Source: Rhyzopertha dominica
Taxonomy: Eukaryota > Arthropoda > Insecta > Coleoptera > Bostrichidae
Direction of reading: 5' to 3'
Length of the DNA: 64,000 nucleotides
NCBI GenBank assembly: GCA_025024175.1
Contig: QCXZ01000001.1
Coordinates: 7,750,001 to 7,814,000 of the forward strand
A program made the translations under genes and the position numbers. Shown here in pieces: positions 11,396 through 23,454 of the stretch (within the stretch, counting starts at the first letter, position 1; each line of letters starts with the position of its first letter). Under the pieces are notes generated by a model. That model made no database searches, was not told the DNA's origin, and saw only the letters and a list, made by a program, of their open reading frames with translations.

Positions 11396-12355
11396 TTTAT
11401 TAATGCCCGACATACAAATTTGTCTATATAAAGCACAAAAATACAAATATACAAAATCAGAAAAAATACAATCATATTATACATACGTGAGTGTACACCA
11501 ATAAACCTTATAAAATAAGCAAACAATTCTAGCAGCTTTCGTTTCACTGCACTCGTTGAAAAGTCGTCATAAAAAATATCAAAGTTACTGTTGGACATAG
11601 CATAATTACATAACTTAAATGCCATTATCATCGCGCAGTTGAAATGATGTTGAGTGGACGGTACACTGTAATAAAAGGGAACAGGCGATCTGCTATTAAC
11701 TCTGGGGACATTTATGCTTATCTCATTCAGAAGATTACTACTAGCTAATTTGCTGCAAATAATTTTCTGCAAGAAAACAATAGATGCCAAATTTCGTCTA
11801 CTCTCAAGAGAGACTTCATTAACAACATTTAATAGCGCGCTCTGATCACAATGTCTTGTAGGGTAAACATCAAACCTTTTAAAGAAGAGATACTTGGAAA
11901 ACTTTCTTAAAATATTTTCCAACAGATCAACATACTGCTGCTGGTAAGGACTCCAAATTACACTGCAGTATTCGAGCTTAGATCTAACTAAGGCATAAAA
12001 CAGTATTTCGCATAATAAACCCCAGAGTCTTAAGTGCAGCAGCCGCAACATTTTCAATGTGCTGAACAAAAGACTTACAGTCAACGATAACACCCAAGTC
12101 TCTAATTTCATCACATCTGGAAAGTACATTCCCTGAGATGTTGTAAAAAAAGTTAATGCGTACATTTTTTCTGCCGAAAGTCACTATTTTGCGCTTATAA
12201 ATATTTAATACAAGTTTGTTCTTGAAACACCATCTATTTAAACTGTCAATATCCTGCTGAAGAAGCAAGCAGTCCGAATAAGAACCTATAGTCTTCAGTA
12301 TTTTTTAATCATCGGCATACATATAAACATTACTTTTAAGCGATTTCACTACATA
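11392..12355 (-). mobile_element. Jockey-like non-LTR retrotransposon, 3' half
   Basis: On the minus strand, reading leftwards from about 12355, are the reverse-transcriptase core Y-M-Y-A-D-D (about 12310, followed by an in-frame stop), the segment LNRWCFKNKLVLN and IRDLGVIVD, then after a frameshift near 12000-12060 the thumb RSKLEYCSVIWSPY (11347-12165 frame). This order is that of the jockey/CR1 group. The 3' end reaches AATAAA and a short ATT-rich tail against the TAA run at about 11385. It is therefore tail-to-tail with the Dong-like fragment. Stops and frameshift show it is dead, and the first half of ORF2 and all of ORF1 are absent. Confidence 0.75.
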
Positions 12356-13468
12356 ATTGTGAGCCCAGGATCGAACCCTGTACCACTCTACTAGTTCCAT
12401 GAAAAGTGTTAGATCTAACGAATGGATTACAACATTGTTCTTTTATTTCCACCTCTAAAACGTGGAAGACAAAAATATAAGTATACTCACCAAATGAGTC
12501 AGAAGCATTATCTAACAGTATTGATCCATATAGTTCTTAAAAATCGAACTCTTGTAACTTACAAACCATTGTAAAAATAAAAAAACTAAATTTGCCAGTT
12601 TTCTTAAACTGTTATGTACATACAAGTAGTATTATGGGTTAACCAGAGATAACACTTTTGCAGTCACGTAGTATAGGCATGGAATGATTAAAATTCTAAG
12701 GTTTTTGAAAAAACTGTGACAATCATCCAGATATTCAATTTTTCATTTTTAACGTCTTCGATGGAACCAAAAGTTTTGTAAAGCGTTTAGACGTTGTCTG
12801 AATCCCGTAAAGAATAGCGAATATTGATTTCTACAGCAACATGAAACGCCGTAAGAGCTGTTTTTATGGAAACAACAGAATTGGCATAACAAGAATAATT
12901 AACTACATAATTTATTAACAAGATAGTGAATGTTACATTATTACGTGATTGTCAAGTTTTGAAAAATACCAAGAGGGTTAATAGACTCACTGGTAATATT
13001 AAAAAGGTATATTATTATTCATGTCTGTAATAGTTATATTGTCAGCGAAAAAAGTGCATTTACCTGAAATAACATTATCATCATATTAATAATTCTTGTA
13101 CTTGGTACAAAACATGTTCACTTTGAATAATTTGCAACTTATTAATAGCGTGTTTTACTACATTTCAAGACACCTCACTGAATCTAAATTACGACAGTTT
13201 ATCATCAAATCAAATCCGTAAAAGGTTTCGATAAGGCGTCAATGCCAGCTGAAGATTTAACGAAATAATGATTTAATTGTTTTGCTACTAGATTTTGATT
13301 CGTTTCTTTAACTTCATTGTTATTCGAATTGATGACGTCCCGTGTGGCTTTTTGTTTATTATTGGAATCAGAAATGAGTTTATAAAATGTCGCCTGTTTA
13401 CTCTAACTAATATAATACGATATTTTACTTTAAAGCTTTTGACTTGAATCGGATCAATTACCTTTTGT
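12356..13468. other. No gene seen; AT-rich intergenic
   Basis: No coding family or element ends recognised. Confidence 0.45.
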
Positions 13469-13657
13469 TTACGAAGGATCCTTGGTAAAGTTCCGGTTTT
13501 CTGTCTCGATGAAGCAGTTTTTCCCTGCTAACCTATCCAAAATCAATTCTAGATTCGCAATGAAGGTATCAGAATTACCGTTTGGCGATTTATAGGTTGT
13601 AATTATTTTCACATAACCAAAGCTAATGCACAAAACTTGTAATCGATGTTTTGACAA
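13469..13657 (-). mobile_element. LINE endonuclease (APE-type) scrap
   Basis: A 62-codon minus-strand frame contains TTYKSPNGNSDTFIANLE followed by L-x-x-x-L-A-G-K. This resembles the ...YRSPNG...F...LE.LL stretch of the apurinic-like endonuclease of jockey-type elements, just before the G-D-F-N motif. That motif is degraded here (E-N-R-N-F). No neighbouring reverse transcriptase lies on the same strand. Confidence 0.5.
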
Positions 13658-14051
13658 AAGTTCTAAACATTTTTTGCTTTTTATTGATATTTTATATAGT
13701 GCATATAGATTACACCTATCTTATTTTCAGAGAGTCATGTTCGCTTCTAAAAAGATCCAGTAGGTAGTACATTGTATGTTAAGTTGGTACAAACTTATAA
13801 TACCTTGGTCCTATACAATAGCCACCTAGTTTGCCCGATACATCACCAAATTGTTTCTTTCGTTGGTGTCATCTGAAATCCATAATTTACTAACAACAAA
13901 CTGTCAGCCTGCTTTTGAAACAGTGTACCATTCAATACCCTTAAAAAAAAGAGTTGTGCAAGGTTGAGGGGGTTGTTTTGCAATAGCTTCGGAGTTATCT
14001 GGATAGTCGGAATCATCGAGTACCTAATTAATAAAAGAAAGTATTAAAAAA
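13658..14051. other. No gene seen
   Basis: Spacer between two LINE scraps on opposite strands. No boundary or tail was recognised. Confidence 0.4.
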
Positions 14052-14285
14052 TTTCAAGTAGGTACTGACATGGGTGTTCCTCGAGGTACCATACTTGGAC
14101 CATTGTTATACTTAATTTATTTGAGAGATTTGCACCATGTGTTTCATTAAGGTTTTTTTTCATATACTACTAAATGACACACTAATTTCGGTAACTGATT
14201 CGATATATTGATCCATTGTTTTCGGAATAAACAGACTAAAAGTCGAAAATCATTACTCTAAAATCTCCCGCTTGTGGGTATAAAT
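14052..14285 (+). mobile_element. LINE reverse-transcriptase scrap
   Basis: The plus strand encodes DMGVPRGTILGPLLYLIYLRDL, the conserved G-V-P-Q-G-(S/T)-x-L-G-P-L-L-F motif of jockey-type reverse transcriptases. After a stop and shift it continues as LNDTLISVTDSI, in place of the usual YADD box. About 75 codons in all, damaged. Confidence 0.65.
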
Positions 14286-14725
14286 TAAACTAATTAATTA
14301 AAGGAATATTATTATTATATACCATTCTATGTAACAGTATTCTTTCTCGTTCGACCATTAATGACTTTATGTGTGTTTTTGAGAGTTGGGGGTCGGTTCA
14401 CTGATTCTGATCAAAAGTTGTAGTAGTAGCAGTAGTTTGCTTTAAACATCTGTTCTGTTGTTGAATAGTGTTTTAACTGTGTATCAATTATTTATTGACG
14501 AGTATAAAACGCTTACTATTAAATATCTCATGAGAGATTTTTAGTGACCTACACCTCCAAAACTGAAGTACTTTTTTCAATAACATTTGCATGAAATTCC
14601 TAATTTTTCCTCTTCCTTTCAAGAACAGAACCTTCCGCTGTTTGTTACCTTTTAACAAGACATCGCCAGCAAAAAATTCCATTAAATTCTGACTTCTCAC
14701 GCCCCTCATTATACATCTTCGCGCA
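14286..14725. other. No gene seen
   Basis: AT-rich sequence. A 73-codon minus-strand frame at 14488-14709 has no family character. Confidence 0.4.
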
Positions 14726-14995
14726 CTATCTGGCGTATGAAGGTTCGTTATTAAGTTCCCTTGCAGTTTCTCACAATTAAGGGGCAGAATATAACCGGAA
14801 AGGCGTACAGGCGTGGTGTACTTCCTTTCCTAATGCGTTCGCCGGCACTGGGAAGGATCATAATCTGATCCATATCCGTGGAATTCCTTATGGCGGCGAA
14901 CAATGTGCGCCGCTGGCTGTGATGTGATTAATAACACGAAACAGGTGACGCCGGTGACGGAGAATGGTAACAGAAGCTTAGGTGAAATGGTATTT
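14726..14995. other. GC-richer block of unknown nature
   Basis: Distinctly CpG-bearing sequence within AT-rich surroundings, including GGCGGCGAAC and GTGACGCCGGTGACGG. Short open frames on both strands have no recognised similarity. It may be an old insertion or a conserved non-coding element. Confidence 0.3.
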
Positions 14996-15504
14996 GTTGA
15001 GTTAGTATGTTTCCTAATTCAAAACATTTATCAGTTACATTGCCTAAGACATAGCTGCGAAGACAATTCTTATTACAGATTATAGTCTGGTATTGCTTAA
15101 AGATGAAGGAGTATGAGCTTACAGTTCTGTTATAAATATAATACAAAATGTATTTTGTAGATAAGGTCTGTTATAAGTTATCCAACCCTTCCAGTCAGAC
15201 ATCGGCCTTTTCAGCCTTAGCATTCTACCTTCTGCAAAAATACCGAAAGTTTATTATTTGGATCAATATAATGTCCACACAAACTTGAAGAACTACATTT
15301 ATAAATGAACAAAGCTGAAATAGAGGACCGAAATTTTACCCTTGTGGCCCACCAATCAGAATAATCTAAAAAGTAAACACTATAGGTTTAAAGAAAGCGG
15401 AAAAGATTATAAAATATGTGAACTCTCAAATGCTTTTGAAGATCCATATCATCCACTTGTTGACATAGAACGATGAGAAGCGTAAATTAATTGAAACAAT
15501 AATA
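14996..15504. other. No gene seen
   Basis: AT-rich spacer with no recognised content. Confidence 0.4.
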
Positions 15505-15849
15505 CAGGGTGACACTAAAATAGTGGCCGCTACTTCTAGAGTTTGTTCTACACGTAAACATACGAAGAAAAGTCATCTTGCGTTTTGACATGTGCGGCCT
15601 GCCTACTGAGTTATAGCTTCTTGAAAATAGGCGGTAAATGACAGTTTTTTATTGCTCTTTTTTACTTGTTCAGCGATTTTCACAATTTTTTGGGAATCTC
15701 ATTCTTAAATGATGGCTCATCGAACTGTGTTATATATATAGGTCTTTCATACCTCTCTTGGGGAGTGAGGTGTTCACCATCCGTAAGAATCATCGGCTTA
15801 AATTTTTCAGACGGTAATTTATTCCGTTTTGAAATCACATTTTTTAGAT

Positions 15850-16620
15850 CTACGATTCATGTGAGCAACTGCTCAATATGACCACCACCTTTAGCAACGC
15901 GGCGTATTAGCAACCTCTTTATCCTAAAGAAAATGCCTCGAGTGTTTCGAATTTCTTGAAAATTGTCTTGAATACGACGGCGGAGATCTTCAACACTGTT
16001 AATAGGTTTGGAGTACAAAAGCTATTTGACGTGGCCTCACACACAAAAATCCATTGGATTGAGAAACGGACAACGCACAAGCTACGCTATCGGCCCTCCT
16101 CAAACAATCCAATTTTCACCGAATGTGGCATTTAAAAGACGCCTTACTACGTGACTGTAATGTGCTTGAAGCGGTACATCTTCAAGTAAATTGGACAGCT
16201 CATTTTCCAATAAGTTACTCTAAGTTTCTCCAGACAAACGAGGAGGAAGGAAAACAGGACCGATCAAATGATTACCGATAAGTCCGCCCCATATACATTT
16301 ACGCTAAACTTTAATTGATGTCTGGCATGAACAACAGCATGAGGATTTTCGTAGTACCAAAGGTGCTTATTGCGAGAAATAATCAACCATCTCTCGTAAA
16401 GTCTGCTTCGTCAGTCAACAACACATTTGGCAAAAACACAGGATCAGGATTGTTGGTGCGTTGTTCTGAAATCAGTTTGCAAAACGTTCTGCGATGAGAA
16501 AAGTCTATTTAACGTAGCCCTTGGACGCGCTGAAGGTGATAAGGGTGCAGCAGATAATTTTTCAATAGACGCCATGTTGTGGTTCGATCTATCCGTTCTG
16601 GTAGAGCTATTTTTCTAGTG
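15850..16620 (-). pseudogene. Mariner-like transposase, decayed
   Basis: On the minus strand are LLEDVPLQAHYSHVVRRLLN, FGENWIV followed by GGPIA, then NPMDFCV followed by GHVK, LLYSKPINSVEDLRRRIQ and QEIRNTRG. These follow the order of the second half of insect mariner-like transposases: LLEDVPL, the G-G-P-I-A-W-P-P-R-S-P-D-L box, the (T/N)P-L-D-F-F-L-W-G catalytic motif, and VYS.P...EDL..RI. The catalytic Asp is kept, but several stops interrupt the frame. It is the same group as the plus-strand scrap at 21780. Confidence 0.7.
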
Positions 16621-16801
16621 CTACTTTGTCGGGAGACTTCTATTCTGCGTAAAATTCGATTTTCTACGTTGGTTAAAAAAATTTAGGCCAAACGAAAGAC
16701 GTATTTATACAGTTCGATGAGCCATCACTAAAGAATGAGATTCCCAAAAAACTATGAAAATTGCCGAACAAGTAAAGAAGTTTTGTGTTATCGAGATATT
16801 A

Positions 16802-16809
16802 TCGGTAAC
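16802..16809. repeat. 8-bp target duplication, left (tcggtaac)
   Basis: Identical to 18724-18731 and immediately flanks a perfect 12-base inverted repeat. It marks the insertion of the hAT element. Confidence 0.9.
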
Positions 16810-18723
16810 CATGGGCGTACCCAGCTTTTCGTCTAAGGGGGGGCATAGCAGGAATTTTCCTTACTGGATAATTCAACATAAATGAAAATGTGCCTTTATC
16901 AGATTATCTACCTAAGTAATTAACGATGTATTTATTTCATGAACCACCTTCGATGATTTTCTGCAAGGTGACTTTGAACATCTTCTGTGAAGGCCCAAGT
17001 TTTTTTGATGTTTTTTATATATACTGATCGTTTATTCCTAATTCTAATATCTAGCGCATTCAGTTGCATGTCTTTCACGTTTAACAAAAGATGAGTAGAT
17101 ACATTTTATTTGGAAGAATAAAGATCCGTGATCCACATAATGTATATATAGTAACGTCAAACGAAGTACTAAAGAAATATAAATTTTGCCTTAAGCATCT
17201 ACTAACAGAACCACGTTTTATGATTTGGAACTCGCACCTATCAAATATTAATTAATTAACCGATGCGCTTTTTAGTTGCAACCTTTCGCATTAGAAGCTT
17301 CAGAAATTTAAGTTAGGAGTGAACAGGTAGCTAGCATAGATAAAAAAATTATCAAAACTGAGAATGAGGAAACAACGTGGTCGTGAAACAGTACCTAAGA
17401 CTGTAATGGTTTAGCTAATCTTAGTTGAACTTAAAAATACAAGTTATAAGCCCCAGCATTATGCTTCAGCTAGACAAACTCCACCAATCAGCATTAAATT
17501 GATGGTCGTTTTATCTCTAACAATTTTTACTCATACATCCAATTTTACTCAAATTTCTGCATAATTTTAAAACCTCCATTTGCTGTTGTTCTCAAGGTGC
17601 AAAAGTCCTTTCATGTATTATATTCACCTTGCTGGCTGTCATTGATTTGCAAAATATGGCTCAATATCGCCAAAACCGTATGTTAAAAATTTTTGCGGAA
17701 TTTACTTGACTATACTGAAATCTGCAGGGATTAACAATTAAACGCACAGTATTAATTATTACAAATGTAGGTATTCCTTTATAATCAATTAATCTTATGA
17801 TGGCAATGTAAGTTATGCTTCGATTGTTACTGCTGCGGCAGTTTTTATGTGATATAAAAGTAATTTATCTTTTTAACTTTAATCATAAATGCGTAGTTTA
17901 TGTGCTTAAAGCTCCTAATATCGTCATCTAAAACTGAATATGAGCACATCGATAATACTCCATTAAACTTGGATATTTGCAAATTTTGGATTAAAAACCT
18001 TTATCGCATTGATCTGATATTTTAAATAGATCAAATTGAGTACTTCTTTTTGCTCTTTGGTTAAGATAATGACCAGGCCATAAATCGCTAATAGTGCTTT
18101 TGAGTCGATTATATAAATGCTAGATAATAACACGGCAACACATCACTAAAATGATAGCATATTACATTTCAATGTTCGACGACGATTTTGTACACATTAT
18201 GAGTAGGTACTGTGTAAAATCAGAATTAGATAATTGCATAATGATATGCAAGACATGCTTTGTTATGAACACAGCACACAATATCTTTTGTATACTGGCA
18301 TTTTAGCAGCACATTGGATTTTAATTTTGAAATCTGGAGCTAAGAAGATTGAAGTTACCGCCAAATACAAATACATATGTGACTGTGTATTCCATATAAC
18401 AGAATCATGCATAGTCGAACAATCCCTATAAGAAAACATATTAGAAGAGCTGAACAAAGTAGAAATCGTATTATGACTCCTGAACAAAATAAGCTTGGAA
18501 ACCGTTTGACAATGACTTATCGAATGTTATTTGCATAGGTCAAATATGAGTTCTAGATGAAAATTGTGAAATACGCTTATCTGTAGATTTTACTGCATTA
18601 ATAATTTCGTAAATACGTACTTAATTAATCAGCTAAATGGTATGGAAGGTGGTGGGAAGGGCCCAGAGCTGGCAGTCCAGATCCAGGTGGGGGGACAGCT
18701 GCCCCCCCTTCGGTACGCCCATG
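16810..18723 (-). mobile_element. hAT-like element, copy 1 (nested in the mariner)
   Basis: The element starts catgggcgtacc and ends with its perfect complement ggtacgcccatg, with G-runs just inside the left end and C-runs just inside the right. It is flanked by the 8-bp duplication tcggtaac. Eight-base duplications and short terminal repeats fit the hAT superfamily (P-like elements also make 8 bp). The interior is about 1.9 kb. Parts of it, for example the ATTTTCTGCAAGG...CATCTTCTGTGAA region at about 16950-17000, match copy 2 at 45678-47031. No long transposase frame survives. Confidence 0.8.
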
Positions 18724-18731
18724 TCGGTAAC
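18724..18731. repeat. 8-bp target duplication, right (tcggtaac)
   Basis: Partner of 16802-16809. Confidence 0.9.
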
Positions 18732-18834
18732 ATCTAAATATAGATTGTTAAAAAACTTGAGATTAGCGAGAGGTTAAACCCAACTTCTTGTTTATCGACA
18801 TTTTGGGACCCTCTTAAACAGAATCGCATTGCCG

Positions 18835-19110
18835 GCCTAAAAGCCAGCCTACACGCTCGGAATCCAGAACTACCCTGGGAAAGAATAATAACATTTACTT
18901 TGATCGACGGACCGGCAAATGGCCCGTCCTTCCGTACCCCGTTTACTTTCCCAGGACGTTTTGGTCACGGGCCGGTGGGTTTGCACCTGTACCTCATGCG
19001 TATGCATGGAGTTTTGCTTTTTAAAGGAATTCCGGACGTGGACACGCTGTAAGGGGCAGGTTGAAAATATCCAGGGGGTACTAAAGGTCATTAGCTGTTA
19101 AAAGGGCGTG
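18835..19110. other. GC-richer block of unknown nature
   Basis: GC-rich sequence with overlapping open frames on both strands (18870-19091 minus, 18919-19101 plus), 60-73 codons each, without family similarity. The plus-strand frame has several Cys (C-T-C-T-S-C-V-C), but I would not call a gene. It lies just past the proposed end of the mariner. Confidence 0.3.
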
Positions 19111-21779
19111 AAAGCTATCTGCTTTAATAGTGTAACACGCGAAATTGCCGAAGGTCAATAAAATAGTTAGTTGAAACGACGTAATAGCATAAATTCTGCA
19201 AAGCGTTTAGACAGGCAAGGGTAGCTGTTAGGAAACATTCTTTTCTACTCATTCGTATCAAAATGACAATATTTCCGCGGCTTACTCTGTATAGCTCACA
19301 CATTTCTGTAAGAAAATTTTACTAAAGGCTTAAATATACTTTTCCCATTGGAATAAGGTTTAAATGGGTTTACAACAGACCTCTGAGCTGCTTTAGATAT
19401 GTCGCGTAGAAAAGTTTGCTTTCTTACCTGTACAAGTACTTCTTTATCACAATTCACCCAGAATTTATAAGAAAACGCTTATACCCGAATAAAATGAATG
19501 GGCGCATCCAAGATCGACCCGTCACTGCAAAAATAACCCTTGTTTCTAAAACTGAGGATAGCTGAGTTTCGAATTAAGGTCCAGGTAAACTTAATAACTT
19601 AACACTTTAATACGAATTATGGTGACCCTTTTCCCTTTAACTCTTTTCTAAATAAAATAAATAGCAGGTAGAGCAATTAGAAACACGATTTATTTAGTTG
19701 ACAACCGATCGTCTTACGTGAGAGTTGTGCTTGTAACATTTTTGTGCTAATTCGAAGTGAATTTCTTTCTTCAACATTTTTCGTCCATGGGAAAATGCAA
19801 AAGCAGAAAATAAATATCTATTATTAATAACAAAACAATATATCTAATCTAATGAGCAATTTTTTTAATACATTTAAACAGCAAAGACCACTTTTTTGTA
19901 AACAAAAATTCTAAACATATGTTGAAGGATAGAATATTATAATTTAACAAACTCGATAGCAAATTATTATTAGCAATTAGAGCAATTTAATGCAAGATTT
20001 ATTATCGTCTAATGAGTTTATAAGATTTTAATAACAAATATTTTGCATCTGAATAGTATGACGCCGAACAAGGACCGAAGCAGGTAAGGAGAACTGTTCA
20101 ACCACAAAGGCAAAGCGAGCGGTCCATCATCGTAATTCACCAGATCGTCCCAAGAAATCCTATTGTTAAAATTATTTAAGACCGCAGTCAAATTTTTTTA
20201 CAGAATTGCATGGACTATAAAGTGTTGCTTTTTTACTCTAGATAATAACAAATGCACGTGATGCTATAAAAATGACTTAACAAGCAATAATTTGCAGTGT
20301 GACAGTTCGGCACGAAAAAATAGATTTTGTCAAGTCTTTATTGATGAATATGATTAAAGGGCATATTGGATGTCATCATCAGCTTAATAATTAACATACA
20401 CTTGAGTGGAAAATAAAACGAATCTCAACATTTCTTACCTTGCATTTACAAACATCTACACATGGTTAAAGAATAACGAGAAGTCTTGAGGGGACTAGTT
20501 TCTCAATGTTAACTTCAAAACTATTGATGCAGGCACGTTATAGTTTGAAGAGAAATCCTGAATTAATCGACATTTCTAATTTTAGCTAAGCTACGGTGAA
20601 ACGTTAGCAGGTAGATATTAGTTATTTGTATTACAGTGAAGGAAAGCGATTATTTTCCTCCTGTGGTGGAATTTCAATCACCAAAAAAGGAAAAGACACT
20701 TTCCTCCTGTGCAATACATATAACTGCTGGCCAAGCCCTGCAAGAAAAAGACTTTAAAAGTAACAATAATCATTATTCATATACATTAAATAAATCTAGC
20801 GTCTTTCAGCGTTCCAATCCAATCAAAAATGTGCATGTATAACATAAAACCTAGCCATGTTCTTCCTTAAATAAAATATGTCGTCGTCTTGGAAGGACAT
20901 ACAAGACAAAATATAAGTTTGTTTAGTACACGTGTAGAATAATGCCCCTGAAGCAACTGATATTTCCGCATTTCTCTTTCCCAGAAAACGTTTTATAAAG
21001 GAAGGCATGTCTTTTATGAAAGTAGCAATATAGAGCACTTTTTCCTGGAATAAATAACGCACGCCTGTAGCTTATTGCCGGGGGTTCGGATTTTGCTGAT
21101 TCGTGTAAATCGAAGTCTGTGCAGGACTCATAAATATTACTTTTTTGTAGAGGCAATTTATGGCGATTGGTGCTAACGGGTTTTTGATAATATACAGGTC
21201 CAAATAAGCCAATCTACCCTAAATCAATTTTTCTCCTTACCACATGATCTTTTGTTTTTCAAAATATCATATTCGAATTTGGTCGAGTTGTATATCTCAT
21301 TAGTCCAAATAAGACAGGATATTTGCAATTTGAATAAATCATAGCAGATCTCAATACGCTAGTTTTATGTCTAATTTTTGCAATATCTTTTTATTATCTT
21401 TGTAAAATTGGTGGATTTGCTTTGATCAAGTTTTGCTGAAGAAGATTTCAAGATGAATATAAGAGCGTATATCTAAGTCTTATGGAACCGCGTACAACAT
21501 TTTATAACAGCACCAATTATATCCATATCGTTCACTTATGTGCAAAACCTTTTACCATGCCATTTCTTACGTATAAGAAATTTTTGTGAATTTAGGCTAC
21601 TTAACTACACATAGAGATAATCCATGGTTTGTAGATATATTCACTGACCAGACAACTTTTACTAGGAGCGGCATCGTAAATGTAATGTAGGTAAGTAATG
21701 CTACGTTGAATCGACATTGTCAGTATGAATTTAAAATCAATATTTAGTTTGTAAAGTTAAATTTTACGATAACCTTATA
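19111..21779. other. No gene seen; AT-rich intergenic
   Basis: Short frames at 20636-20842 (+) and 20823-21156 (-) lack family character. No elements recognised. Confidence 0.45.
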
Positions 21780-22195
21780 GGTCTTGCTGAACTCCAAGCA
21801 ACCCTTACTGCTCAAGATTATTCAAGTTTCCTGCAGAACAATATTCCTGCGCTTTTAGAAGAAGTTGCGGTATTTACATCAAGGGGCACCACCTCATTGT
21901 CCAATCGCCGTTAGAAATTTTCTCAATAATACATTTCCACATCGATCGATTGAAAAGAGCAGTTAATAGTCATGGGCTCCTCGCATCCCAGATCTAAATC
22001 CTGTAAAATTTTATTTTTGGGTTGCCATTATAGTTTAGTATATTCTGGGATTATTATTAATACAAGGGATGAATTATTGCAAAGGATAAGAACAGGCAAA
22101 TGCGATTAAGACACTTCATCCAAAAAGGTGTAAAAATGCTTAGAAGTGAAGGGAGAGCATTCTGGACATTTTCTAAACAAATTTAGATATGATTT
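21780..22195 (+). mobile_element. Mariner-like transposase scrap
   Basis: With several frame changes the plus strand reads LTAQDYSSFLQNNIPALLEEV, QGAPPHCPIAVRNFLNNTFP, WAPRIPDLNPVKFYFW, TRDELLQRIRT and a terminal GEHSGHFLN-like segment. This is the C-terminal half of a mariner-like transposase, the same group as the 15.9-kb copy. The last catalytic Asp is replaced by Lys (NPVK). Confidence 0.7.
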
Positions 22196-22612
22196 ATACC
22201 TTAATAGAATAATATAATATGATTATTGTTATTGCTTGTTGTTATGATTAATTCAGCTCTTCATATTGTATTTTGTGTTGTTACTTAATAAGGTTTGACT
22301 TGTTTTCTGGGTTTTATTTAATTAACATAAATTAACGGCATATGCTTACTAGATTAGAAATGTTTTATGATCACTGCATTATGTTCAGCATGCAGAGATA
22401 TATTCAAATAGATTATTCTCCGAAACCTTTTTCTAATCAAATCCACTAATTTATAAGAGAATATCAAAATGTTTTATAATTATTAATTCTGCAAAAATGA
22501 TGGACTGATTATATATACCACTGTATAATGAAGTAAAGTAGTTTGGAAATCAAGNGAGGAAATAAAGAATAATATATCTTTGAAGCGCTATAGCTTTGTG
22601 AGAAAGCAAAAT
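22196..22612. other. No gene seen
   Basis: AT-rich sequence with one N at about 22555. Confidence 0.4.
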
Positions 22613-22690
22613 TTCCCTAAGGTAACTTGGACTATTTCGCCTTATTTTGACCCAATGAAGCTACCGTTAACGTATCGACAATTGTATATA
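22613..22690 (+). repeat. Dispersed repeat end shared with 32.4 and 32.75 kb
   Basis: The words TAAGGTAA(C/G)TTGG, CTTATTTTGACC, GAAGCTAC(C/T)GTTAACGTAT match 32737-32800 directly and 32391-32460 in inverted orientation. It is probably a terminus of a small DNA element. Confidence 0.6.
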
Positions 22691-23400
22691 GATAAAAGAA
22701 GGTTTTAGATATGCGCTGTGGCAACTCGAAGGACCATTTACGACGCCTAGCGTCGGGCAACCCTACATACAAGTGCTCTGCATTACTAGCTGCCTGTCAT
22801 AACAGGAAAATAAATCAATAGAAATAGGTAGTACAACGGTAGTACCTAGTACCTAGGAATTATTGTAAATTGTATGTTGTATACCATTCAGTTATTTACT
22901 ACTCCGATATGTAATATTATAATCAAAAGTATACATAAAGAAAGTATTCTTTATCGAATACTAAATAAAATATAAAAACCACACAAAAAACAGAATAAGT
23001 AAAAACTAGTGAACTCCAAAAGGCTTAGATATTTAGTTAATCTTTATTATTATTATTATTATTATCCATTTTATATTTTAACTACAAAACACAAACCAAG
23101 TCATTTGGACCTACTTATTTCTTGTAGTTTTCACTGTTTTTTTCCACTCATCCATCAATGCAAAACTAAAAATTAATCTAAATGGGTATTCAACACAAAT
23201 TTGTCGTTTAATGCTATGTATATTGGAACGTTCTTTATTATCTAAAAAAACAGAATTTACATGTATGTGAAACTGATCTGAGTGATGATAAATAAATAAA
23301 AAATAATCTCCCTTAACAACACTCATTTCATAAAACAAAATTATATAAATAAACTTCACAATAAGCTTTTTTAATCTCCAACCGACCAAACTGTTTATTT
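22691..23400. other. No gene seen; short (TTA)n tract
   Basis: Contains about seven TTA units at 23043-23065. A 107-codon minus-strand frame at 23111-23434 is AT-driven and has no family character. Confidence 0.4.
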
Positions 23401-23454
23401 TCATTTTTCCAGAACGCCAGATAAACAAAAACAAGGTTGTTTACCGTAATTTAA

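Larger units (their letters stand above)
15505..18814 (-). mobile_element. Mariner-like DNA transposon interrupted by a hAT element
   Basis: The left edge begins ta|cagggtgacac, a CAGGGTG-type terminus common among Tc1/mariner elements. The far edge is tentatively the sequence ...gggaccctct|ta near 18814, beyond the nested hAT copy. A subterminal inverted repeat of about 85 bases lies at 15667-15752 and 16688-16776, with matching words such as GGGAATCTCATTCT and GATGGCTCATCGAACTG. The region between holds a decayed minus-strand transposase. Left terminus and internal repeat are visible directly; the right terminus is weaker. Confidence 0.55.
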
